Positions 38,605 to 48,296 are shown, numbered from the stretch's first letter. The stretch is 64,000 nucleotides of DNA from Arion vulgaris (GCA_020796225.1 CM036762.1:52351407-52415406), one strand, 5' to 3'. Made by a program: numbers and translations. Notes: a model not told the origin generated them from the letters alone.

Positions 38605-39116
38605 TCTTCTTCTTCGAACCCTGCTCCATATCGAGCACTTGTTAACCGCTCATTGTTATCTGTATGTGATCTGAGCCTAAGAGCGATTGTACGTTCTGCC
38701 AGTTATACGCCTACACGTAGGCAAGCACATCCTATTTCTGCGACGCTTTTTATTTACTATGGTAGCTTCCTTAGGTGAGCGTCTATAGCTCAATCGGTAG
38801 TGAGCTCGATCACAGACCCAAGCGTACCTGGTTCAAACCCCACGGTGGGCAAGTTTGGAAGCAGATTCGTTTCCGTGGGATTTTTACAAATGATAAAAAA
38901 ATAGACCTCACCGTTCAGAAAGCAATGACAAACTACTGAACGTATAAGTGGTGCCTAGAAAATCAACGACTCGTTTACTGTGGTTGATGGCTACGTCCTT
39001 TAGGATATGCCACGATTTTCATTTCAGCTTCCTTAGGCCCCTACCTAAGTCATGCCTTATAGGTCACCGTGGTACTATTCTTTGCTCCCCTTGTGAGACC
39101 AGGCAACACACGGGTG
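38605..39116 (-). mobile_element. SINE D, split by SINE E
   Basis: The D 3' half lies at 38605-38774 and the 5' half at 39027-39116 on the minus strand. GCTTCCTTAGG is repeated at the two junctions, giving an 11-12 bp TSD. D is therefore older than this E copy. Confidence 0.85.
38776..39026 (+). mobile_element. tRNA-derived SINE E, near consensus, with TSD
   Basis: GAGCGTCTATAGCTCAATCG head, box A TAGCTCAATCGG, box B GGTTCAAACCCC, a body with TTTGGAAGCAGATTCGTTTC and GTATAAGTGGTGCCTAGAAA, and an end at CCACGATTTTCATTTC. It is flanked by (A)GCTTCCTTAGG. This is a good reference copy for the family. Confidence 0.9.
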
Positions 39117-39257
39117 ATCTGTTAGAATGATAACGCTAGTTATAGAAAATACAACTAGTTCTTGGTCAGGTTATCTGCTGGTGCTGTGCCTGGTGTCTCA
39201 CTCTTTCTCTCCAATTGAGTAAGTCAGAAATCCCAGTTTCAGATGGATGGACAGTAT

Positions 39258-39563
39258 TCTTCTTCTTCTGCGTTCTCACTAGATTGGGATTTCGAACTCT
39301 CTAATAAAGGCAGCCGTCTGCCTCAGATTATCAGCCACGCCATACAGTGTCTTGGACGCTGGTGTAAGTGGGCCACCTCTTTAGTTTTGGCCACCCTCGT
39401 GATGGTAGGTCCGACATTCTTACTGCGTGGCTAAATCTTCGAAGCAGATCGGCGACCGTAGAATCCCATTCCTCATTGTGAGGGGTCGTTGCACCAAATT
39501 ATGCGCCTTACGGCCTGGTGCATCCGTTTTCTGCAAGCATTTGTTTCGGGTTAGCATTCCTTA
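39258..39563 (-). mobile_element. SINE B body, headless, with 13-bp TSD
   Basis: The B body only, without the A-type head, ending CTAAGGAATGCTAACCCGA on the minus strand. It is flanked by GGATGGACAGTAT at 39245-39257 and 39564-39576. About 110 bp of the middle (the coding tail around YILQNC) is deleted near 39383. It is a 5'-truncated insertion. Confidence 0.85.
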
Positions 39564-39671
39564 GGATGGACAGTATAATAAGTTGTATAACAAATCGAAC
39601 ACGGTATGTTGTTATGTACACACATACAGTGGACTGATAAAAGACTTTCCTGGCTAGACTTCTTCAGAAGA

Positions 39672-39845
39672 AGCTTCTTCTTCTTCTCGTTCGCACGCTA
39701 TGAATTCAGGTGTAATCAGGTCGTCCAGTATGTCGTTTCTGACTAATTTTTACGTGAAGTCTTGCTTTCCTTTTCATCAGTGTCCCTCGCCATTCAGGCG
39801 ATCCTTCTCCGGCTTCAGAGGTAAAGAAGAAACTGATACTGTCAA
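39672..39845 (-). mobile_element. SINE AA
   Basis: The complement of the AA blocks: (CTT)n, CGTTCGCACGCTATGAATTC, GTGAAGTCTTGCTTTCC and CATCAGTGTCCCTCGCCATT, then TTCTCCGGCTTCAGAGG. It is a full-length-looking copy on the minus strand. Confidence 0.75.
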
Positions 39846-39894
39846 TGCAGATCTTGATTCCCAGTTACGAGAATAACGCTGGGGGATTGTATAG

Positions 39895-40170
39895 AATAGA
39901 CGGATCTCTGTGGCTAAATGGTTAAGCCCTTGCATTGCGAGTCAAAAGTCGTGGGTTCAAATTCGGACCACGCCGTTCTGTTCACGAGTACTTTTTTTGT
40001 CATAGATCCTTAGGATTTTTGACGGAGCTACGGAGTTCGTGCTTTGTGTATTACTCACGGGTGACGTCCTGCCATTTCTGCGGAGAGGACCGAGCCATAT
40101 GGGGTAAAACCCGGTGCAATGAAGTCAATCCTTCGGCTTTTAAGCCCTTGTATAGAATAGACGATTCAAG
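39895..40170 (+). mobile_element. tRNA-derived SINE, family S (reference copy)
   Basis: GGATCTCTGTGGCTAAATGG (box A TGGCTAAATGG) and CGTGGGTTCAAATTCGGACC (box B GGTTCAAATTC) are about 35 bp apart, as in a tRNA. The body includes TACGGAGTTCGTGCTTTGTG, GGACCGAGCCATATGGGGTA and CGGTGCAATGAAGTCAATCC. The last two blocks are the origin of the 28-bp array at 23280-24165. A further fragment is at 49730-49890. Confidence 0.85.
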
Positions 40171-40194
40171 GCAGCTTGTCCGAGCTAAGTCACG

Positions 40195-40385
40195 CGAGTG
40201 ATGTATTATTAGCAAGTGAGTGAAATAGTGAGTGTGAGAGTAAAGGTGTGTGTGAATGAGGCAGTATATGAGTGAGAGAATGTGTGATTGAGGAGTGAAG
40301 GAGTGTGTACATGATGGAGTTGGGAGTAAGGGGTTATGTGAGTAAGAGAGTATGTGAGAGAGCAAAAGGAAAATATGGATGTTAC
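40195..40385 (-). repeat. GTGAGTG-rich imperfect repeat
   Basis: The plus strand is a loose tandem of GTGAGTGA, AGTGTGTG and GAGTGAGAG. The 112- and 106-codon minus-strand frames here (Ser/His/Thr/Leu-rich) follow this low-complexity composition and are not credible genes. Confidence 0.75.
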
Positions 40386-40602
40386 ACATATAACATGACT
40401 GACTTTATTAGGAAGGCGTACCCGAACAAACGAACGCTGAAATATGATGTGTTTGGTATAAAGGAGGTAAATATCGTATCTTAGCCACTGCAAAATAAAA
40501 ACACAACAAACTTGAATTATTTGATTCAAATCAAAAACAAATCACAAAGAGTAGTTTACAAATAATTATTTTATAGCCAACGCTCCTTTGGCTCTGAAAT
40601 GA

Positions 40603-41432
40603 AAATCGTAACATATCCTGTACAGGACGTAGCCATCAACCACAGTAAACGAGTTGTTGATTGTATATGCACCACTTATACGTTCAGTAGTTTGCCATTG
40701 CTTTCTGAACTTCTTGCTACTTAATCCCGTCATGCCTAGTGACACATGGGGCTTCAGAAAGGACTTTCCATGCTCTCCTGTCACGTGCAACCTTCAGCGC
40801 AGAGCCCCACGTCAGAGATGCGGTGTCCAGTTCCTATTCCATCATGCGCCTCCATGTTGTCCGTGGTCTGCCTTTCTTTCTCTTTCCCTCTGGTGTCCAA
40901 GTGAGGGCTATCCTTGCAGGCATTTCTTGTCTCATTCTCATAACATGTCCGAGCCATTTCCATCTTCTTTTTGAGTATGTCATTCATTGCCTCTTGTCTT
41001 GTGTCTTGGAGTAGTTGGTTATTGGATATTTTTACTGGCCAAAAGATTCCCAAGATTCTGCGAAGACAAGAGTGGTGAAAACTGACAGCCTGCTAGTATC
41101 TCCTTTGGTCATCCTCCAACACTCCGATCCGTAGAGCAAAACAATGATTTTATAGAGTTTAAGCTTTGTGGTCCTATTGTAGATTTTGGACTTCCATACT
41201 GGTTTCATTCTGGCAAAAGCGGTTCTGGCCTTACTTAGACGTGATTTTATATCTTCCTCTGTGCCACCATTTAGTGTCAGTACGCTTTGCTTTCTGAACG
41301 GTGAGGTCTATTTTTACCTTTCGTAAACATCCCACGAAACAATTTACTTCAAACTTGCCTACCGTGGGGTTTGAACCAGGTACGCTCGGGTTTGTGATTT
41401 AGCTCACTACCGCTTGAACTACGGACGCTCAC
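40603..41432 (-). mobile_element. SINE E, split by a LINE
   Basis: The E 3' part lies at 40603-40711 and the 5' part, including the tRNA-like head, at 41288-41432. TTGCTTTCTGAAC is repeated at the two junctions (13 bp). The E head here has GGTTTGAACCAGGTACGC (reverse complement box B) and GAGCGTCCGTAGTTCAAGCG. Confidence 0.85.
40712..41287 (-). pseudogene. LINE 3' end, type J2, inserted in SINE E
   Basis: On the minus strand, with frame breaks, it reads KLYKIIVLLYGSECWRMTKG, then (R)LSVFHHSCLR, GIFWPVKISNNQLLQDTRQE, AMNDILKKKMEMARTCYENE and a GKRKKGRPRTTWRxxxEQE-like segment. The YGSECWRMT...HxxCLRRIL...WP..ISNxxLL order is common in animal LINEs. The coding ends near 40735. A 13-bp TSD shows that it is a real insertion of about 576 bp, 5'-truncated before the FADD box. 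Confidence 0.8.
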
Positions 41433-41467
41433 AACATGGCTCTACAACAAACAAATAACAAACAGTA

Positions 41468-41605
41468 AGCTTTACATCTCTGAAGTTGGAAAATGCCCGC
41501 CTGTATGGCGGGGGACACTGATAAAAAGAAAAGCAAGCTTTAACGCAAAAATCAATTAGACTCGCCATCATAGCGGGCAAATACAAGAAGAAAAGAACAA
41601 GATTT
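41468..41605 (+). mobile_element. SINE AA
   Basis: TCTGAAGTTGGAAAATGCCC, GGCGGGGGACACTGATAAAA, AAGCAAGCTTTAACGCAAAA, ATCAATTAGACTCGCCA and AGCGGGCAAATACAAGAAGA. All blocks are in order, ending with an A-rich GAA tail. Confidence 0.75.
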
Positions 41606-41609
41606 ACAA

Positions 41610-42230
41610 ACTTTCTATTTCCAATGTTGGCAAAATGTAGTACGTGGTTTATGTCTAGAAAAATATATTCAATTGTACAGAACACAAAGAGATTAATATT
41701 ATAGAACACAAATAGATTAAGATTATAGAACACAAAGAGATTAAGTTATCTAGGGTGTGTGTGAGTAGATTAAAAAGAAAAATGAAAGTATGCGCTCGTG
41801 CCAAGATACCGCTAATCTTAGGGGGTGGGGGTTAACTGAGGTAAGGGCTATTGTTTGATCCAAGACACGAGGCACGAGTTTACTTTTAGCACCTGCCGCA
41901 CACTCCAGTAACGGCACGCCAAGAGGGGTACTCATAAAGAGCCCTGTCCTCTCTCCTGGCACGCGAATCCGACATTATTTGGTTTTTATTTTAGATAATA
42001 GAGACTAGAAATCAAGGATGTCTAAGGGATCAACATCCTTTGTATTCTGGTGTCTAAGGGGTCAACATCCTTTGTATTCTGGCTATCAATCTTTGAAAGT
42101 CGCGTTCTAGATGAGTCTGCTACTTTAACACAAATAATTTGTTCCTGAGAGGTCACAGTATCTTAGGCTGTCTTCAACTTACTAATTATATGTTTAAACA
42201 AAGCAAGACAATCGAATCATGCTACCAACA
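41610..42230. other. No element; two short tandem duplications
   Basis: TTATAGAACACAAAGAGATT recurs about three times at 41670-41745, and TGTCTAAGGGGTCAACATCC plus TTTGTATTCTGG occurs twice at 42018-42082. No family match or gene was found. Confidence 0.5.
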
Positions 42231-42235
42231 TCTCT

Positions 42236-42496
42236 CTCTCTTCTTTTTCTTCTTTGGATTCGTTCTTTTTCTACCAATTTTAATCACTCTTTGTGATATG
42301 TTTGATCTTTGCCAAGAACGTGTGTACGTTACACATTGGTTTGGTAGGCCCCTAAAAGCATAGACTTTTACACGTTTAGGACACGTCCATCCGATTTCAT
42401 CCAAACCTCATTAGTCGCCTCTTACGACATGCGTGGCAGTTAACAGTGATTCTATTCTTTACACCCCAAATTTTGACCCAGGTAACCACTTGGGCG
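42236..42496 (-). mobile_element. SINE A
   Basis: Minus-strand SINE A from CGCCCAAGTGGTTACCTGGG to the GAA-rich tail. CTCTCTC-type sequence at both ends may be the target duplication, but low complexity makes that unsure. Confidence 0.85.
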
Positions 42497-42689
42497 ACTC
42501 TCTCTCGCCCTCTCTTTCTCTCTCGTTTCTTTTCATTCCCAATCGAGCATAGGGCTGCAACTTCTCCCTAGCATTAATATAAGATGAGCACAAGGAGTTT
42601 TCTTACAAGAACCCCAGAGGAAGCAACGAAGTAACGAATATGATCAACAAATAAACAGATACAGGTATTAAGAGCTTCCGAAAAACAAA

Positions 42690-42760
42690 TAGACAAACAC
42701 AGGATTCGAACCACTTACCCTAGTCCTTACAACACCAATCGCCTAGCGTCCACTTCACAA
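42690..42760 (-). mobile_element. tRNA-like fragment
   Basis: On the minus strand GGCGATTGGTGTTGTAAGGA, then AAGTGGTTCGAATCCTGTG, contains a perfect box B (GGTTCGAATCC). No matching acceptor stem is visible, so it is more likely a SINE head than a tRNA gene. Confidence 0.4.
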
Positions 42761-42799
42761 GAACACTAATGATGTTAAGGGCACGAGAATCAAGCGTGG

Positions 42800-43025
42800 C
42801 ATATCGTGGATGGTCCAGACTGAGAGAGCAATTGGCCAGGTGACTACGGTTGCGACTCTACCAAAATGGGAAGAATGGATCCCAACAGATGGCAGCATGA
42901 CCAACTATCTCAACGTTATCATTACTCTTGGAAGAGACTGTAGAGATTGGGGCAACATGAAGGCTGATCTCGCAGTTCAGCAGCTGATAGAAGATAATGC
43001 AAGGGATGATGATGTTGTTGTATAT
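42800..43025 (+). pseudogene. LINE fragment ending at the start of RNase H
   Basis: The plus-strand frame (42810-43094) reads PKWEEWIPTDGSMTNYLNVI, ITLGRDCRDWGNMKADLAVQ, QLIEDNARDDDVVVYTDVS. The D-D-D-VVVYTDGS pattern is the first catalytic strand of RNase H as found in I-clade LINEs (compare 54228-54360). The final G is V here, and the match breaks off after YTDVS at a junction with a BovB-like tail (minus). The same LINE family is seen at 54 kb. Confidence 0.75.
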
Positions 43026-43110
43026 ACCGATGTCTCTAGCCAGTTCACCCACTTCGTCGATAGTCATATTCATGGTTTCTTTAATATCTTGTAGCCATCT
43101 TCTTCTTGGT
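43026..43110 (-). mobile_element. LINE 3' fragment, type Z
   Basis: The minus strand reads RPRRRWLQDIKETMNMTIDE, VGELARDI. It is the same as the central part of 33785-34140 but without its end. It is fused in the opposite orientation to the RNase H fragment. Confidence 0.7.
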
Positions 43111-43639
43111 CTCATGGAACATATAACGGAACATATTCACGACAAAACATCGACATACTGCAGTTCATTACAGATTAACGACAGAACAGGTGGTGCGATG
43201 TTCTTATCTTTGTACTGTCTTGTCTCATGTACTGTCGACATAAGGGAAGACTGCAGTAAAACTATGTAGCAATGGCGAAACACGTAAAAACAAAGTACTG
43301 TAGTTTTATAAAATACAAAAACAATAACGATACACAACAACGTTTCTACTATCAGGCCTTTATCAAACAACGGATAATTGTGTCAAGTGAAGAATTTCAC
43401 TTCTAACACGGCACAGAACATATAGAATCAGACGATATATTCCCTTATGTCTCATGTGCTGCTACTAATATATCGCTATAATGACAATTGAATCAGCCCG
43501 CAGACAAATTGTCAAATATTGGAATTGATGAATTAGTTACGACTAAATTAAATCTAAATGCGGTCTATAGTCGAATGATTGACTTTACTGCACCTGGATT
43601 CCCCAGATGGCCCAGTAATTCTTCACTGAAATGTCACTT

Positions 43640-44170
43640 CTTCTTTTTTTGTCGTCACACTGCTATCGGGCTGTTGCCCAGTTTTCTGTTTTTGTCTTGC
43701 GCTGTTCTGGTGGCTTGGGTGATTGTTATTTTGCTCTTTGACAGGATTCTGCTATGCCATCTAACCATCTTTTTCGTGGTCTTCCTCTTGCCTTCTTTCC
43801 TGATGTTCTGTTATAGAATACTTTGTATACTGTGGAGTTTGGATGCATTCTTATTAAGTGACCAAACCACTTCATTCTTTGTTTCTCAATGTAATTTAAG
43901 CAAGGTTCTGTGCCAACTTTCTTTCTTATGCTGATGTTGGTGACTCTGTCTTTTCTGGTGTTGTTGGTAACTTTTCGCAGGCAGCGCATTTCAAATGTAG
44001 TTATTTTTGTGACTGCGCTTTGCTCATTGTCCATGTTTGGTTCTGGTAACACAAAGTAGGTATGAAAAGACTGTTGATCATCTGTTGTTTAGCTGTCAGT
44101 GAAATTTTGGGTGCCTTAACAATGGGGCTAGCTGGTAGGTTACAGCATTTGCTTTTGAACTCTAGCCTCT
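43640..44170 (-). mobile_element. LINE 3' end, type H
   Basis: The minus-strand frame (108 codons, ending 43726) reads AVTKITTFEMRCLRKVTNNT, RKDRVTNISIRKKVGTEPCL, NYIEKQRMKWFGHLIRMHPN, then a GKKARGRPRKRWLDGIAESC segment. It is followed by a tail with GTGACGACAAAAAAAG. The plus-strand frame at 43488-43934 is its mirror image. A second copy is at 51775-52290. 5' to it (44085-44165) lies the ISLTAKQQMI...SPIVK-like segment also seen there. Confidence 0.8.
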
Positions 44171-44399
44171 ATCTCTCTATCTAGTCTTCCGTCTTCTGTG
44201 AATATGCTTCCTAAGTATTTGAATTCTTTCACTTGGTTTATTGTAGTGCCATTGACATGGATGTCCATAAGGACACATTATGTAGCTCCGGGAACAATCA
44301 TAATCTTCGGGGACAAAAATGCAGTCGCAAACCAAACGACGCAATCCTGATTCAAACTCAAGATCGTGAAAAACCCCAAACAAACTACTAATCCACATA

Positions 44400-44660
44400 C
44401 TTACTTATTCCTCACCGCTCCTTGTGGAGCATAGGACATCAATAGTTGTTCGTCACTTGTGCCGTTCTCTTGCTATTTTCTTTATAGCCTCCAGCGCACC
44501 TCATTTCCTCAAAAAGACTCCGTCTTCGTCTGTTTAGGACGTCCCCTATTCCGTTTTTCTTAGGGGTTCCACTCAAGTACTTGTCTAGTGGCCCTTGACT
44601 CTGTCTTTCGTAGGGTATACCCGTTCAAAAGTCATTTTTTCTTCAACCTGGGTCATCACG
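44400..44660 (-). mobile_element. LINE C-terminal scrap, type CC
   Basis: It shares CTCCTTGTGGAGCATAGGAC and TTGTTCGTCACTTGTG with 34225-34280. It is diverged, with no frame. Confidence 0.45.
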
Positions 44661-44797
44661 GGTTCTTGCCCTGTTCCTATCAACAGGGTTCTTGCAGGTC
44701 TGTATTTGCAATTCTAACATACTATCCAAGAATACACCCGTTGACAAAGCTATGAATCGTATTTGTGACTCGGTGACTCGATCACACGTTTAACCAC

Positions 44798-45053
44798 ATC
44801 GAAAATCGTAACATATCCTTTACAGTACGTAGCCATCAACCAAAACAAATGAATCGTTGATTTTCTAGGAACCACTTTTACGTTCAGTAGTTTGCCGTTG
44901 CAAACTTTTTGAACTGTGAGGTCTATTTTTACCTTTCGTAAAAATCCCACGGAAACAATTTGCTTCCAAACTTGCCCACCTTGGGGTTTGAACCAGGTAC
45001 GCTGGGGTTGTGATCGAGTTCACTACTACTTAAGCATTGAATTGTGGATGCTT
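44798..45053 (-). mobile_element. tRNA-derived SINE E
   Basis: Minus-strand E: ATCCACAATTCAATGCTTAA (diverged head), box B region GGTTCAAACCCC, AAATTGTTTCCGTGGGATTT, a core interrupted at CAAAAAGTTTGCAACGGCAA and an end at GATTTTCGATG. Confidence 0.85.
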
Positions 45054-45054
45054 G

Positions 45055-45480
45055 TATCAGAAAATGTGAACAGTTTTGAATGTCTTGGTTCACTGCTAAC
45101 AAGAGATGGAAATGGGATGAAGGCAATTAAAATAAGAGCAAGCATGGCTTTACAAAAATTTAACAACTCAAAACAGTATGGAATCGAACTGATAGGAATA
45201 CATAGATCAGAATACTAAGTTCATGCATATTCCCAGTTGCAACGTATGGGTGTGAAGCATGGACATTTAATAAGGCAGTAGAAAGACATATAAGGGTTTT
45301 TGAATATAAGTGTTGCAAAAGAGTCCTCCGTATATAATGCACGTAGACAAGAACAGATAATGTATCCCAGAAGGAACTCAAAATAAAAAAAAACTCACTA
45401 ATGCTACAAATAAGAAAACTGAGGTATTTTGGACATAGAGAAAAACAAGAAGGGCTGGAGAAGACCAACATGGAAGGAGG
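45055..45480 (+). mobile_element. LINE L 3' region, 5' of the insertion
   Basis: The plus-strand translation, with breaks, reads NSFECLGSLLTRDGNGMKAI, KIRASMALQKF, YGCEAWTFNKAVERHI, CCKRVLRI, KELKIKKNSLMLQIRKLRYF, GHREKQEGLEK. This covers the end of the reverse transcriptase palm and thumb (FxYLGSxxT) through to the YFGH domain of BovB-like LINEs, more than any other L copy. It is interrupted by SINE A at 45482. Confidence 0.8.
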
Positions 45481-45481
45481 T

Positions 45482-45738
45482 CGCCCGAGTAGTTACCGGG
45501 CCCAAATTTGGGGTGTAAAGAATAGAACTACTGTTACCTGCCATGCATGTCGTAAGAGGCGACTGAGAAGGTTTGGCTGAAATCGGATGCACGTATTCTA
45601 AACATGTACAAGTCTATGCGTTTAGGGGCCTACTAAACCAATGTGCAACGTATACATGTTCTAGGCAAAGATCAAACATATCACAAAGAGTGATTAAAGT
45701 TAGTCGTAAAGAACGAACGCAAAGAAGAAGAAGAAGAA
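45482..45738 (+). mobile_element. SINE A inserted in LINE L
   Basis: Full-length SINE A, CGCCCGAGTAGTTACCGGGC to (GAA)n. ATGGAAGGA occurs before and after it, which is probably the target duplication, and the sequence after it is the expanded repeat. Confidence 0.9.
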
Positions 45739-46030
45739 GATGGAAGGAAGCACACCTGCAAAGAGAAGAAGATGGAAGGAAGCACACCTGCAAAGAGAAG
45801 AAGATGGAAGGAAGCACACCTGCAAAGAGAAGAAGATGGAAGGAAGCACACCTGCAAAGAGAAGAAGATGGAAGGAAGCACACCTGCAAAGAGAAGAAGA
45901 TGGAAGGAAGCACACCTGCAAAGAGAAGAAGATGGAAGGAAGCACACCTGCAAAGAAGAAGAAGAAGATGGAAGGAAGCACACCTGCAAAGAGAAGAAGA
46001 AGATGGAAGGAAGCACACCTGCAAAGAGAA
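45739..46030 (+). repeat. 32-bp array within LINE L
   Basis: About nine units of ATGGAAGGAAGCACACCTGC plus AAAGAGAAGAAG, with two units carrying extra GAA triplets. The unit begins at the LINE sequence that flanks the SINE (ACATGGAAGGAGG) and ends in a GAA-rich segment like the SINE tail. Since 32 is not a multiple of three, all three frames are open and produce GRKHTCKEKK-type repeats of up to 159 codons. These are artefacts. Confidence 0.95.
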
Positions 46031-46195
46031 GAAGTGGTAGACCACGGAGAAGATGGATTCAGGAGATAACTGATGGTTCGAACATGACGGCTTCAGAGGC
46101 GGGACATCTGGCCAATGAGAGAGCGAAATTCCGAAAGACTGTTGGGGTGGTTCTGCTCAGGACCAGCTATTTGATGATGATGATGATGATGTACC
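46020..46195 (+). mobile_element. LINE L 3' end, after the array
   Basis: The frame reads RSGRPRRRWIQEITDGSNMT, ASEAGHLANERAKFRKTVGV, then LLRTSYLMMMMMM from the (GAT)n tail. This completes the LINE L copy started at 45055. The reading frame is intact from the array to the tail. Confidence 0.85.
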
Positions 46196-46479
46196 AGTTG
46201 TTAGACAACAGGTGCCTGAAACGGGAAGTAAAATATGTAACAAAACAATAAAATGGTGCCCTGTTACCAGTCGTAAACAACTCCATCCATGATTCGTCAA
46301 TATCGAATTGTGACGTCCAATGAGAGCTCAGTAATCAAATGTCGTAACAGGCAGGATACGGGTCAGATCGAATAAAGTGTCTATATTAGGGCGACAGGTG
46401 TTGTAGGGGGAAAGGAACTGTCATGGAAATGACAGCGATACAGAGAGGGAGGAAAACAGCAAAGGAGAAAGAATATATA

Positions 46480-46508
46480 TATATCATCATCATCATCATC
46501 ATCATCAT
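46480..46508 (+). repeat. (ATC)n microsatellite
   Basis: ATATATATATATC, then (ATC)n at 46485-46508. It is probably the tail of a lost (GAT)n-ended LINE on the minus strand. Confidence 0.8.
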
Positions 46509-46527
46509 TGGCCTCTTTATAAAATAA

Positions 46528-46761
46528 AATCCTGCCATATCCTTGATAGGACGTCTCCATCAACCATAGTAAACAAGTCGTCGATTTTCTAGGCACCACT
46601 TATGCATTCAGTAGTTTGCCATTGCTTTCTGAACGGTGATGTCTATTTTTACAGTTCGTACAGTCACGGAAACGAATTTGCTTCGAAACGGCCTGTCGCG
46701 GTGTTCGACCAGATACGCTTGGGTTGTAATCGAGCTCATTACTGCTTTAGCTACAGGCACC
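46528..46761 (-). mobile_element. tRNA-derived SINE E
   Basis: Minus-strand E: GGTGCCTGTAGCTAAAGCAG head, CTGGTCGAACACCGCG (box B region), CAATGGCAAACTACTGAATG core. It abuts SINE D with only a few bases between. Confidence 0.85.
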
Positions 46762-46762
46762 C

Positions 46763-47030
46763 ATCCTCTTCTTCTTCTTCGAACGCTCCATATCGACCAC
46801 TTGTCAACCACTCTGTGTGTCGTGTATGTGATCTGAGCCTAAGAACGATTGTACGTTGTGCCGGTTATCCGCCTACAAGTAGGCCAGCACATCCGATTTC
46901 TGCGCTGCTTTTTAGTTACTAGGGTAACATCCCTAGAGCTAACATCAGTCGCCTATTACGACATGCATTGTAGGTTGCAGTGATATTATTCTTTGCTTTC
47001 CTTGCGGGCCCCGGCACCACACGGGCGCAG
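46763..47030 (-). mobile_element. SINE D, near consensus
   Basis: Minus-strand D from CGCCCGTGTGGTGCCGGGGC through AATCGGATGTGCTGGCCTAC to GTGGTCGATATGGAGCGTTC and (GAA)n. This is a good reference copy for comparing its head with SINE A: about 60 of the first 90 bases can be lined up by eye. Confidence 0.9.
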
Positions 47031-47054
47031 GTGCCCACCATATATATCTATCTC

Positions 47055-47665
47055 AACGGCAGTTCACAAACTTCGAAGCAGCGGTGAGCGTCCCCTATCT
47101 AATTTTGAAGCTGGTGAGTAGTTGTGTTAAAATGTTATTGACAAATTGGTAATGAGTTTATCTAAAGAGGACACTTTGCAGACAACTATTATTGGCTTGT
47201 AGTTCGCCCGAGTGGTTACCGGGGCCCAAATTTGGGGTGTAAAGAATAGAACCACTGTTACCTGCCACCCCTGTCGTAAGAGGCGACTAAGGAGGTTTGG
47301 CTGAAATCGATTCACATGTCCTAAACGTGTAAAAGTCTATGCGTTTAGGGGCCTACCAAACCAATGTGCAACGTATACACGTTCTTGGCAAATATCAAAC
47401 ATATCACAAAGAGTGATTAAAATTGGTCGTAAAGAACGAACGCAAAGAAGAAGAAGAAGGTTTGCAGTTATAAAGGGTTTTCTTACGTGATCAACTTGAA
47501 TAAGGGACCTACGCTTTATTATTCGTCTTCAATAGGACTAGAAACTCGATCTCCCTTACATTGAAAACAAAGGTTTGTGGAAAAATATCTGATCGCTACA
47601 CGCGGGGAACGAACCAAGTACATGTGGAGCGAGCGTCGAATATCCTATCTCTACGCCACATAGAC
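47055..47665 (-). mobile_element. SINE R, split by SINE A
   Basis: R 3' body at 47055-47204 (complement of AAATTAGATAGGGGACGCTC), then SINE A, then R from 47461 to 47665, ending with CTATGTGGCGTAGAGATAGG, the box A head, on the minus strand. GGCTTGTAGTT and GGTTTGCAGTT at the junctions match at 9 of 11 positions. The A is younger than this R. Confidence 0.8.
47205..47460 (+). mobile_element. SINE A inserted in SINE R
   Basis: It is a full-length and near-consensus copy, CGCCCGAGTGGTTACCGGGG to AAAGAACGAACGCAAAGAAG and GAA tail. The only notable gap is AAATCGATTCACATG in place of AAATCGGATGCACATG. Confidence 0.9.
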
Positions 47666-47689
47666 CAAAGCGATACTGTGTCTCTAGCG

Positions 47690-47795
47690 GCCCTTACTGG
47701 AAGAATATGTTCCAACTACAAAGCAGAACTCTTAGCCCTTCTGATGGCAGCACAGCACATGAATAAGCTGCAAGCACCTGCAAGCAAGATATGAT
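47690..47795 (+). pseudogene. RNase H fragment of an I-type LINE
   Basis: The plus-strand frame reads ALTGRICSNYKAELLALLMA, AQHMNKLQAPASKI. The (N)YxAEL.AL..A segment corresponds to the helix that carries the second catalytic Glu of RNase H. The fragment is about 35 codons long and isolated. It ends before the LINE K tail. Confidence 0.6.
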
Positions 47796-47883
47796 TGCAT
47801 AGACGGTTATGTGTAATATCATACTGAAGAGATTCAGAAGTACACATATGTCGAAGATGGAAGAATGTATATGGGTAATAATA

Positions 47884-48239
47884 TAAATTATAATTCTTCT
47901 TGTACCGTTATACGTTACATAGGGCCTGCAAGCATTTTCTTCATACAGCTCTCTCCTGGACAACTCGCTCAATCTCCTCCATGGAGCTGGGACTGATATT
48001 GTTTTCCTCTCTCAGCAAAGTTCGTTTCAGGGTCTCCTTATGTCGTCCTCTTTTTCTTGAACCCTTTGCATCCCACTTCAATGCCTGCTTTGATATTCGT
48101 TGATCATTTCTTCTCTAGGTGTGTCCAACATATCTCCATCTTCTCTTTCTTATAACAGTTGTTACTAGTGGTTGACCAGACATTTCTCTGATTTCTTCAC
48201 TTCTCCTGCATTCGTTCCATTTTATATTCATTATTTTTC
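47884..48239 (-). mobile_element. LINE K 3' end, left arm of an inverted pair
   Basis: The minus strand reads (KMERMQEK), RKRRWRYVGHT-like, DQRISKQALKWDAKGSRKRG and a RTLLREENNISPSSMEEIER-like segment. It ends TATAATTCTTCTTGTACCG on the (ATT)n side. A stop and a shift are present near 48115 (CTAGGTGTGTCC). It faces 48297-48588 head to head. Confidence 0.8.
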
Positions 48240-48296
48240 GGCGTGTAATAATATGTTACACGCCGAACATATGTGTAGCGTGTAATAATATGTTAA
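48239..48296. repeat. Small palindrome at the centre of the K inverted pair
   Basis: GGCGTGTAATAATATGTTAC, then ACGCC, forms a perfect 9-bp inverted repeat with a 7-bp loop. GCGTGTAATAATATGTTA then occurs again 14 bases later. These bases form the loop between the two K arms. Confidence 0.8.

Noticed and set aside
38776..38850. Possible functional tRNA genes at SINE E, S, Q, O and R heads (also 8755, 42690 and 50155)
   Set aside because: Box A and B are present, but the 5' and 3' ends do not form an acceptor stem, no anticodon arm is convincing, and all multi-copy cases continue into a shared SINE body.
43488..43934. 148-codon plus-strand frame with a hydrophobic C-terminus
   Set aside because: It is the antisense of the LINE H coding tail, whose minus-strand frame has the recognisable WFGH and GRPRKRW motifs.
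45573..46251. Long overlapping frames of 155-159 codons (GRKHTCKEKK repeats) on the plus strand and Cys/Phe/Leu repeats on the minus strand
   Set aside because: A 32-bp repeat without stops is open in every frame. The unit comes from a LINE tail. Not a repeat protein gene.
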